From Robiginitomaculum sp. (GTDB taxonomy: Bacteria > Pseudomonadota > Alphaproteobacteria > Caulobacterales > Maricaulaceae), in NCBI GenBank assembly GCA_026993275.1, contig JALWUB010000496.1:1-10394 (forward strand): 10,394 nt of DNA, written 5' to 3'. Shown here one piece after another: positions 1 to 6,329 of this stretch. The notes beneath the pieces are model-generated. The model was not told the DNA's origin, did no database searches, and saw only the letters and a program-made list of their open reading frames with translations. The translations under genes were made by a program, and so were the position numbers. Each line of letters begins with the position of its first letter. The first letter of the stretch is position 1.

Positions 1-372
1 GCCAAACAGCAGAATCGGCAGGCCGTCTTCCTGCAGGGACAGGAATTTGGCACCGCCAGTGGAAAGCGGCATGCCGCGCACGGCAATGTTGGAATTGCCG
101 CCGCCGGCGGAGGATTCAGAACGAATGCCCGGCAGATAACGGAAAATCTCGGACGTGCCGCGCGGCGCGTTGTCCTCTATGGTTTCATAATCCAGGACAC
201 TGACCGAAATGCTGGTGTGCAGCTTGTTGCCAGCCTTGACGACGCCGGTAACGATGATCTCGTCCTCGCGTTCCTTATTGTCCTGGCTGTCCGTGTTCTG
301 CGCCAGCGCCATGGATGGCAGGCTGAGCGCCACGGTGCACAGTAACATTTTGCGGAATGATGCGTTTTTCAT
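1..372 (-). CDS. TonB-dependent outer-membrane receptor, N-terminal part (runs off the window)
   Basis: The first 124 codons of a TonB-dependent receptor are present; the rest lies to the left of the window. Residues 1-24 form a signal peptide (basic MKNASFRK, hydrophobic core, cleavage after SMALA before QN). A TonB-box-like DEIIVTG follows at residues 37-43. The plug domain then begins, with the typical blocks SEIFRYLPGIR, NSNIAVRGMP and FLSLQEDGLPILLFG. The start is supported by a strong ribosome binding site, GAGGGGAGAG, a few bases upstream. Receptors of this family bring large substrates such as oligosaccharides, siderophores or vitamins across the outer membrane using TonB energy. The gene is divergent from a symporter, and a perfect palindromic operator lies 70 bp upstream of the start, so it is probably controlled by the LacI-type regulator at the right of the locus. 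The substrate is not readable from this fragment; a carbohydrate is inferred from the neighbours. Confidence 0.93.
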   Translation of the reverse strand, partial: MKNASFRKMLLCTVALSLPSMALAQNTDSQDNKEREDEIIVTGVVKAGNKLHTSISVSVLDYETIEDNAPRGTSEIFRYLPGIRSESSAGGGNSNIAVRGMPLSTGGAKFLSLQEDGLPILLFG

Positions 373-441
373 GAGTCTCTCCCCTCGGTTCTGGCCAGCA
401 AGCGCCAGAGCTCCTCTTGTGGATGATACGTTAGGTCAAGA

Positions 442-455
442 TGCAATCGATTGCA
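442..455. promoter_or_regulatory. LacI-type operator O1, perfect 14-bp palindrome
   Basis: TGCAATCGATTGCA is an exact palindrome with a central CG, the form bound by most LacI-family dimers, whose hinge-helix leucine inserts at the central step. It lies between the divergent receptor (start 372) and symporter (start 599). Its half-sites recur at 532-545, 3973-3986 and, degenerately, 7346-7359. A -10-like GATAAT (457-462) directly follows it on the plus strand, but I see no good -35 partner. Assignment to the local LacI protein is inference. Confidence 0.78.
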
Positions 456-462
456 AGATAAT

Positions 463-480
463 TTTTGCGGGCACGCAAAA
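463..480. repeat. Inverted repeat TTTTGCG-N4-CGCAAAA
   Basis: Perfect 7-bp arms separated by GGCA lie 7 bp to the right of operator O1 in the receptor/symporter intergenic region. The element could be a second protein-binding site or a small hairpin in the symporter leader. It does not match the LacI-type consensus and lacks a T-tract that would make it a terminator. Function unknown. Confidence 0.4.
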
Positions 481-531
481 CCCATGAAACTGTATGGAGA
501 AAAAGGAAAACAGGCCGCGCCGGTTTTTATT

Positions 532-545
532 TGCAATCGTTTGCG
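532..545. promoter_or_regulatory. LacI-type operator O2, near-consensus copy upstream of the symporter
   Basis: TGCAATCGTTTGCG differs at one base from the reverse complement of the operator at 3973-3986 (TGCAATCGTTTGCA). It sits 53 bp upstream of the symporter start, and its centre is 90 bp from the centre of O1. The pair could allow cooperative or looped repression of the divergent genes. It would fall inside the coding region if the symporter started at 494, which is one argument for the 599 start. Confidence 0.68.
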
Positions 546-598
546 TCTTGGCCCATTCTGCCTGCCATTGCGCCAGACGCAGCACGGGGAGGAGCGAC

Positions 599-2188
599 AT
601 GGACGGGCAGCATTTCAGTCTGCATTTCATTGATCTGGCCGTGATCGGCCTGTATCTGGCCGGGATGGTCACGATCGGGTTGTGGCTGTCCGGCAAAAGC
701 CACAGCGCCAAGGACTATTTTCTGGCCGGGCGCTCCATGACCTGGCCGGTCATCGGCTTTTCCCTGTTTGCCTCCAACATTTCCAGCACCACCCTGGTGG
801 GGCTGGCGGGCGATGCCTATGCCACCGGCATATCGGTGTTCAATTACGAGTGGATGGCGGTCTTCATCCTGGTCTTTTATGCCGTGTTCATTCTGCCGCA
901 GGTGCTGCGCTCGCAAGTGTTCACCATGCCCGAATACCTGCAAAAGCGTTTTGATGGCCGCATCCGCACCTATTTTGCCGCCCTGACCCTGTTTCTCAAC
1001 ATTGTTGTGGATACTGCCGCCACGCTTTATGCCGGCGGGCTGATCCTGCAACTGATCTTTCCGGCCATTCCCATGTGGCAAATGATTGCGGCGCTGGCGC
1101 TGGTGGCCGGGCTTTATACCGTGCTCGGCGGCTTGTCGGCGGTGATGATTACCGATGTCATCCAGGCCGTGCTGCTGATCATCGGCTCTGTCACCATCAC
1201 CGCCTTTGCCTATGCCAAGGCCGGGGGCTGGAGCGGCATTGCCGGGCAGGTGGATGCGGCGCATTTGTCGCTGATCCGGCCCCTTGGCGACGCCGGGGTG
1301 CCCTGGCTTGGCCTGCTCACCGGAGTGCCGCTGCTGGGGTTTTATTTCTGGTGCACCAACCAGTTCATGGTGCAGCGCATATTGAGCGCCAAATCCATAG
1401 ATCAGGGGCGCTGGGGCGCCCTGTTCGCCGGGTTCTTGAAATTGCCGGTCTTGTTCATCATGGTGCTGCCAGGCACCATGGCAATTCTGCTCTATCCCGA
1501 TTTGCCGCGCGCCGACCTGGTCTATCCGACCCTGATGTTTGATTTGCTGCCAGCAGGCATGCTGGGCCTGGTCATTGCCGGCTTTCTGGCCGCCTTGATG
1601 TCCCAGATTGATTCCACCCTGAACTCCGCCTCGACCCTGGTCACCATGGACTTCATCCGCCGCTGGAAGCCGGACCTGACGAGCACGCAATTGATGAATT
1701 ACGGACGCATCACCACCGTCGTGTTCATGGTCATCGCTGTCGCCTGGGCGCCGCAGATCGCCAATTTCAAATCGCTGTTCAAATATCTGCAGACCATCCT
1801 CTCTTATGCGGTGCCGCCGGTGGTGGTGATGTTCTTGCTGGGCACCTTCTGGGCCCGCGCCAATGCCCATGGCGCCTTCTTGTCGCTCGTCGCGGGCGTG
1901 GCCGCGGGGGTCGTGTTTTTTCTCGCCAATGAAGTTTTCGGCCTGACCCACATCCATTTTCTGTATGTGGCGCCACTGCTCAGCGTCTTGTGCGCCGTGG
2001 TGCTGTTGATTGGCAGCTTGAGCGCGCCGCCGCCGGCGCCGGAAAAGGTGATGCCCTTTGTCTGGACCCGCAAGGCCTATGACGCGGAAACCAGCCTGTT
2101 GCGCCAGCGCAAATGGTATGAAAATTACCGCATTTTGTCCCTGCTGCTGATGGCGCTGACCGCGGCGCTGGTGTTTGCCTTCAGATAG
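599..2188 (+). CDS. Sodium:solute symporter, SSS family (SGLT-like)
   Basis: A 529-residue inner-membrane transporter of the SSS family (TC 2.A.21), close to the family's usual size. It has about 14 hydrophobic segments, the first at residues 11-30 and the last at 511-527. Blocks resembling Vibrio SglT, by recall, are FASNISSTTLVGLAG (57-71), NYEWM with Glu84, TDVIQ with Asp186 (185-189), NQFMVQR (254-260) and FLKLPV with Lys281. The helix-8 sodium-site region reads SQIDSTLNSASTL (335-347), so one of the two hydroxyls expected at the Na2 site is Gln. The proposed start has GGGGAGGAG five bases upstream; a longer reading from 494 lacks this and would swallow an operator. The family imports sugars, myo-inositol, amino acids or other small solutes with Na+. 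The divergent TonB receptor and LacI-type operators suggest a sugar, which is inference. The gene ends 9 bp from the convergent halogenase gene. Confidence 0.92.
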   Translation: MDGQHFSLHFIDLAVIGLYLAGMVTIGLWLSGKSHSAKDYFLAGRSMTWPVIGFSLFASNISSTTLVGLAGDAYATGISVFNYEWMAVFILVFYAVFILPQVLRSQVFTMPEYLQKRFDGRIRTYFAALTLFLNIVVDTAATLYAGGLILQLIFPAIPMWQMIAALALVAGLYTVLGGLSAVMITDVIQAVLLIIGSVTITAFAYAKAGGWSGIAGQVDAAHLSLIRPLGDAGVPWLGLLTGVPLLGFYFWCTNQFMVQRILSAKSIDQGRWGALFAGFLKLPVLFIMVLPGTMAILLYPDLPRADLVYPTLMFDLLPAGMLGLVIAGFLAALMSQIDSTLNSASTLVTMDFIRRWKPDLTSTQLMNYGRITTVVFMVIAVAWAPQIANFKSLFKYLQTILSYAVPPVVVMFLLGTFWARANAHGAFLSLVAGVAAGVVFFLANEVFGLTHIHFLYVAPLLSVLCAVVLLIGSLSAPPPAPEKVMPFVWTRKAYDAETSLLRQRKWYENYRILSLLLMALTAALVFAFR

Positions 2189-2197
2189 GGATGATGT

Positions 2198-3808
2198 TCA
2201 GACCAGCCGGTAATTGCTGCGCACAGGAATATTGCCGATCATTGGCGGGCGCGGCACTTGCGGCGGCTTGTGCGCCGGGCTTTGGGTTATGCTGCGAATG
2301 ACTTCGGCATTGGGCTTGAGGCTGCGCGCCAGGCGCTTGAGCTGTTCATTGCGCTTGGCTGCAAGCTGCGCCATTACCTCCCGGCTCTTGGCCGGGACCG
2401 GCGCGTGCTGTTGCGGCGCCTCCGCCATGCCATAAAGAATGTATTGGTAATTGTCCGAGTTGAAACACAGAATATGGCTGTCAAAGTCATAATCATTGGG
2501 CACATCCAGACGCCACAATTCCAGCAGCCTGGCCAGACTGGACGGAATGCTGTGCGGGTCGCGGTTGTCAATCCAGAAAGGCGTGTCCCGGCGCTGGCTC
2601 AGGCAATAATGGGCCTTGACGAAATCGATAATGTTTTCGAAATGCCGGGTCATCAACGCATTGAAGCGGCTTTGCACTTCAACTCCGGCAAAATAGCGCG
2701 CCATGGACTGCGCCAGCAGCCACAGCGCCATTTCCACCAGATAAATGCCGGTCGATTCCAGCGGCTCGATAAAGCCGGCCGAGAGGCCGATGGCGGCGCA
2801 ATTGCCGCGCCATTGCTGCTGCTGATAGCCAACGCGCATGTCAAAGCCGCGCATGTCCAGCCGGTCCGCCGTGGTCCCAAGATATCCTGCCAGGGTCTGC
2901 GCGGCCTCTTCATCCGAGGCATGGCGGCTGGAATAGACATAGCCGGTGCCGCGGCGCGCATGCAGGGTGATGTCCCATATCCATCCGGCCGCCTGCGCTG
3001 TGGATGTGGTGTAGGGACGGATTTCCTCATAGCCGTTTTGCAGCGGCACCCGCGCTGCCAGCGCCTTGTCGCAAAACAGGATATCCTTTTTGTCAACAAA
3101 ACTGTTGCCGCCATCGGCATTGATCAGGCGGGCGCCAAACCCGGTGCAATCAATGTAAAAATCGGCTTCCAGGGTGCTGCCATCGTCCAGTGCAATGGCG
3201 GTGATGCGATCCTCTTCGCCGCGCATCACCTGCACGATCTTGCCAATGCGGTGCTGCACACCATGCGCCAGGGCGATGCCCTTGAGATAAACCGCCAGCT
3301 TGCCTGCATCCAGATGATAGGCGTAGGACAGCGGTCCCTCAAACGAGCCATGGGCCTGGTGCTTGGGAGCGAGATGGCGCAGTGCCGCTTCCGCCTGGGT
3401 GCCAACAGCCTGGGCGAAAGCACCGCGCTCGTCCGGCGGCAGGGCCTGCCAGTGCCGGGCCACATGCCCGGCGCCAATGCGCAGGGGCGCCTGGAAGGGA
3501 TGAAAATAGGACTCGCCGGGCGCCTGATGCGGCGCTTTGTTCCATTGCACAAAACGGATGCCATGCTTGAAGGTGGCATCACAGGCGCGCATGAAATCAA
3601 ACTCGTCAGCGCCAATGGCAGCCAGCGTGGTGCGCAAAGAGGGTGTGGTGGCCTCGCCAACGCCAACGGTGGGAATGTCCGACGCCTCAACCAGGACAAT
3701 GCTGACATCGCGGCGCAATTCCTCGGGCAGCATGCGCGCCAGGAACGCGGCCGACATCCAGCCGGCAGAGCCGCCGCCAATAATCGCCACTTTTGGGTCA
3801 GATCCCAT
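2198..3808 (-). CDS. Tryptophan-halogenase-family flavoprotein (first copy)
   Basis: A 536-residue member of the Trp_halogenase (PF04820) flavin-dependent monooxygenase family. The Rossmann FAD motif GGGSAGW is at residues 11-17 and GVGEATTPS at 49-57. The catalytic Lys is in ATFK (Lys81), and the Glu equivalent to that of PrnA is in EPLESTGIY (Glu351). The WxWxIP signature is altered to WIWDIT (276-281). Characterised relatives chlorinate or brominate tryptophan using FADH2 from a separate reductase; none is visible here. Copies next to TonB receptors in sugar loci have no settled function. The chosen start puts the FAD motif near the N-terminus as in the family, but its ribosome binding site is weak. 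A GTG at 3871 has AGAGG five bases upstream and would add 21 residues; an ATG at 3853 is also in frame. The last ~30 residues form a proline-rich basic tail that the second copy lacks. Confidence 0.9.
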   Translation of the reverse strand: MGSDPKVAIIGGGSAGWMSAAFLARMLPEELRRDVSIVLVEASDIPTVGVGEATTPSLRTTLAAIGADEFDFMRACDATFKHGIRFVQWNKAPHQAPGESYFHPFQAPLRIGAGHVARHWQALPPDERGAFAQAVGTQAEAALRHLAPKHQAHGSFEGPLSYAYHLDAGKLAVYLKGIALAHGVQHRIGKIVQVMRGEEDRITAIALDDGSTLEADFYIDCTGFGARLINADGGNSFVDKKDILFCDKALAARVPLQNGYEEIRPYTTSTAQAAGWIWDITLHARRGTGYVYSSRHASDEEAAQTLAGYLGTTADRLDMRGFDMRVGYQQQQWRGNCAAIGLSAGFIEPLESTGIYLVEMALWLLAQSMARYFAGVEVQSRFNALMTRHFENIIDFVKAHYCLSQRRDTPFWIDNRDPHSIPSSLARLLELWRLDVPNDYDFDSHILCFNSDNYQYILYGMAEAPQQHAPVPAKSREVMAQLAAKRNEQLKRLARSLKPNAEVIRSITQSPAHKPPQVPRPPMIGNIPVRSNYRLV

Positions 3809-3941
3809 CACTTCCGCCCACTTTGCCCGCAGTCCTCCGGGTCTGGCAAACATGCCCTCTTTGCAGCGCACACGCGCCTCTGACAGGAATACTCCTGCTC
3901 TTCACTGCCTCTGCCGGCATCAGCCCCTCCCGTGCTGGTTC

Positions 3942-3970
3942 TTGTCCAGTCTAGCAAATGTGGCTAGCAT
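3942..3970 (+). promoter_or_regulatory. Candidate sigma70-type promoter for the second halogenase and sapC
   Basis: A -35-like TTGTCC (3942-3947) and a -10-like TAGCAT (3965-3970) are separated by 17 bp; each matches the consensus at four of six positions. The operator at 3973-3986 begins 3 bp after the -10 and would cover the transcription start, a standard repression geometry. On the minus strand a weaker pair, TTGCAT (3972-3977) and TAGACT (3948-3953) with 18-bp spacing, could serve the divergent halogenase gene. Confidence 0.4.
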
Positions 3971-3972
3971 AA

Positions 3973-3986
3973 TGCAAACGATTGCA
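3973..3986. promoter_or_regulatory. LacI-type operator O3 between the divergent halogenase genes
   Basis: TGCAAACGATTGCA, flanked by A and T to give a 16-bp dyad, shares both half-site forms with O1 and O2 and has the same central CG. It lies 42 bp upstream of the second halogenase start and about 165 bp upstream of the divergent first halogenase start. One repressor dimer here could control both directions. Recurrence of the same rare 14-mer class in the two divergent promoter regions of the locus is the main evidence for a single regulon. Confidence 0.75.
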
Positions 3987-4027
3987 TAATTGTGTGCGCA
4001 AGGGTTCCGGCAAATGGCGTTCAGCCC

Positions 4028-5536
4028 ATGAAACGCGTGGCCATCATAGGCGGCGGTTCCGCCGGCTGGATCACTGCCGCCTATCTGAACGCAGTCCTGA
4101 ACGCCGACGGTGCCAAAAGGGCGGCGATCACGGTGATTGAATCACCGCGCATTGCCCGCATTGGCGTTGGCGAGGCCACCGTGCCCAGCATCCGCCAGTT
4201 GCTGAGCACCATCGGCATTGATGAAAAGCGCTTTTTGTGCGCTGCTGATGCCACCTTCAAGGGCGCGATCAGGTTCGAGGGCTGGCAGGGCAAGGCCGTG
4301 CCGGGTTATTTTCACCCCTTTGACCGCCGCGCCGCCATGGTTCCGGACAAGGCGGTGCAGGATTGGCTCTCAAGTGATCGCAAGATCCCCTGGGCAGATA
4401 CGGTTTCGGCACTGGCGCATTTATGTGCCGGGGGCTATGCGCCCAAAGCGCCGGACTGGCCTGATTATGGCTCCAGTTTTCCCTATGCCTATCACATGGA
4501 TGCAGACAAGTTTGCGCAAACCCTGTGCGCCCTGGCCGTGGGCAAGGGGGTCCGCCATATCCGTGACGACATCACTGGCGCGGACATTGGCCCGGACGGG
4601 CAGATCAAGGCCTTGCACCGCCGTGGCGGCGCGCGCATTACGGCGGATCTTTATCTCGATTGCACCGGGTTTGCCGCTGTCCTGACTGGCAAGGCCCTGG
4701 GCACGCCCTGGGTGGATTTTTCACCCTGGCTGTTGTGCGACCGCGCCATCGCCATGCGGGTGCCTTATGCAGTGTATGATCCTGAGGGCTCCATCCGCCC
4801 CTATACCCGCGCGCTGGCGCTCAAGGCTGGCTGGGCCTGGGATATCGGCCTGATCAACCGCCGCGGCATTGGCTATGTCTATTCCAGCGCCTTCATTGAT
4901 GATGACAGTGCGGAGCGTGAATTGCGCGCACTGGAAGGCCCTCATGCGCAAGACCTGGAGGCCCGGCGCCTGCGCTTTGCCGTTGGCCATCGGAAACAGT
5001 TCTGGAATGGCAATTGCATCGCCATCGGCATGGCGGCAGGCTTTGTCGAGCCGCTGGAATCCACTGCGCTTTACCTGGTTCAGGCTGCGGCGGCAGCGTT
5101 GTGCGATTATTTCCCTGACCAGGGCCGTCCCGCAGCGCTGATGGCGCAGCGGTTTAATGCCGGCATGAGCGCGCTTTATGCGGAAATTCTCGATTTCATC
5201 AATCTGCATTATTGCCTGAGCCGCCGCCAGGACACCGGCTTTTGGCGGCAGGTGCAAAAGCGCGAACATATCACCCCGCGCCTGCGCGCGCGTCTTGAGC
5301 TGTGGCGGCACAAGCCGGTCTCGGCCCATGATTTTGAAGAAAGCCTGCGGCTGTTTTCGCCGCAAAGCTATGAGTATATTCTGTATGGCATGCATTTTGC
5401 CCCGGGCCCGGCGCAAGCAGGCCGTGCCGCCGCGGTGCCTGCGCACATTCAAAACATCGTCAGCGCATCCAAGGCAAAATTTGGCCAGCACACACACTGG
5501 CTGCGCACCGTAACCGGCGCCAGACTTGCGTCCTGA
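4028..5536 (+). CDS. Tryptophan-halogenase-family flavoprotein (second copy)
   Basis: A 502-residue paralogue of the divergent flavoprotein, also in the Trp_halogenase family. GGGSAGW is at residues 8-14, GVGEATVPS at 46-54, the catalytic Lys in ATFK (Lys78), YFHPF at 94-98, and the PrnA-type Glu in EPLESTALY (Glu344). The WxWxIP signature reads WAWDIG (269-274), so the proline is missing here too. Expected chemistry is FADH2- and O2-dependent halogenation or hydroxylation in the cytoplasm with a flavin reductase encoded elsewhere; the true substrate is unknown. The ATG start places the FAD motif correctly but has no clear ribosome binding site. A five-codon frame (4014-4031) ends in ATGA over this start and may couple its translation. 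A GTG at 3992 is in frame but also lacks a site. sapC follows 16 bp downstream, so the two genes form an operon behind operator O3. Confidence 0.91.
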   Translation: MKRVAIIGGGSAGWITAAYLNAVLNADGAKRAAITVIESPRIARIGVGEATVPSIRQLLSTIGIDEKRFLCAADATFKGAIRFEGWQGKAVPGYFHPFDRRAAMVPDKAVQDWLSSDRKIPWADTVSALAHLCAGGYAPKAPDWPDYGSSFPYAYHMDADKFAQTLCALAVGKGVRHIRDDITGADIGPDGQIKALHRRGGARITADLYLDCTGFAAVLTGKALGTPWVDFSPWLLCDRAIAMRVPYAVYDPEGSIRPYTRALALKAGWAWDIGLINRRGIGYVYSSAFIDDDSAERELRALEGPHAQDLEARRLRFAVGHRKQFWNGNCIAIGMAAGFVEPLESTALYLVQAAAAALCDYFPDQGRPAALMAQRFNAGMSALYAEILDFINLHYCLSRRQDTGFWRQVQKREHITPRLRARLELWRHKPVSAHDFEESLRLFSPQSYEYILYGMHFAPGPAQAGRAAAVPAHIQNIVSASKAKFGQHTHWLRTVTGARLAS

Positions 5537-5552
5537 AAGGAAAGCTCAGAAC

Positions 5553-6329
5553 ATGGCCAACAGTACAACCGGCCCCTCGCCGGCATCACCAGAGCCCCCC
5601 TTGCTGTATCAAAAGCCGGAGCCGCTGCGGCCCGACAAGCACGGGCATATGGGCGTTTCCGCCGTGCCGGACCCGTTTGCCTTTGCCGCCGCGACCCATA
5701 TGATTCCGCTGACCCTGAACGAGTTTCCGGCGGCAGCCTGTTGTTATCCCATTGTCTTTGCTGGCGAAGAGCGCTTTCCGGTTGCCGCGGTGGGCATGCG
5801 CCAGAACCACAATGTGATGGTCGATGCAGAGGGCAACTGGGCTCGCGATATGTATATTCCGGCCTATGTGCGGTGTTACCCGTTTGTGCTGGCCGGACCG
5901 CCGGGCAGTGACAGCATGACCTTGTGCATCGATCGCGCCTGCTCCTATGTGAGCACGCAAGACCCGCAATTTCCGTTTTTTGAAAATGGTGCATTGTCGC
6001 CCTACAGCCAGAATGCGCTGGAACTGTGCCAAACGTTTGAGCAGGAACGCCGGGCAACCCGGGCCGCCATCGAAAAACTCAGCCGGTATGAACTGTTTTC
6101 ACTGCGCAAGATCAGTTTTGAACTGCCTGGGTCCACTGCCCCGGAGGAGGCCCTCTCGGCGGCCTTTTACGGTATAGACGAAAGCCGATTTGACGCTCTC
6201 GGCGAGGCCGCCTTCCTGTCCTTGCGCCAGGAAGGCTTGTTGAATGTGATATATGGGCATCTGTATTCCCTGGCAAACTGGACCCGCATTGCCAATATCA
6301 CCGTCAGGCGGGAGTCCGGCCAGTCATGA
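5553..6329 (+). CDS. SapC-family protein
   Basis: A 258-residue protein matching the SapC family (PF07277) by its characteristic blocks: PLTLNEFPAAACCYPIVF (52-69), YIPAYVRCYPF (101-111), FYGIDESRFDAL (205-216) and YGHLYSLANW (234-243). No signal peptide or membrane segment is visible, so it is probably cytoplasmic. The family is named after a surface-array-associated Campylobacter protein, but its biochemical role is not established. In proteobacteria it recurs beside TonB receptors and halogenase-family genes, exactly as here. The ATG follows AAAGGA at about 11 bases and lies 16 bp after the halogenase stop, so the two are cotranscribed. An upstream in-frame TTG (5526) would overlap the halogenase and is less likely. 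Its TGA lies inside TCATGA, the same six bases that hold the stop of the convergent LacI gene. Confidence 0.9.
   Translation: MANSTTGPSPASPEPPLLYQKPEPLRPDKHGHMGVSAVPDPFAFAAATHMIPLTLNEFPAAACCYPIVFAGEERFPVAAVGMRQNHNVMVDAEGNWARDMYIPAYVRCYPFVLAGPPGSDSMTLCIDRACSYVSTQDPQFPFFENGALSPYSQNALELCQTFEQERRATRAAIEKLSRYELFSLRKISFELPGSTAPEEALSAAFYGIDESRFDALGEAAFLSLRQEGLLNVIYGHLYSLANWTRIANITVRRESGQS

Noticed and set aside
494..598. A 35-codon N-terminal extension of the symporter from an ATG at 494
   Set aside because: No ribosome binding site suited to it, non-family sequence, and it would place operator O2 inside the gene; ATG 599 has GGGGAGGAG at ideal distance.
1077..1090. Operator-like GGCAAATGATTGCG inside the symporter gene
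   Set aside because: Three mismatches including the central CG, within a coding stretch explained by protein sequence; probably chance.
527..1957. A 476-codon open frame antisense to the symporter
   Set aside because: The product is Gly/His/Gln-rich low-complexity sequence without family likeness, as expected opposite a GC-rich gene; the plus-strand symporter is unambiguous.
2258..3883. A 541-codon open frame antisense to the first halogenase gene
   Set aside because: A mirror of codon bias in a GC-rich gene; no motifs on that strand, while the minus strand has the full FAD and catalytic motifs.
3992..4027. A GTG start giving 12 extra residues on the second halogenase
   Set aside because: No ribosome binding site, just 5 bp after operator O3, where transcription would barely have begun, and the FAD motif normally starts near the N-terminus.
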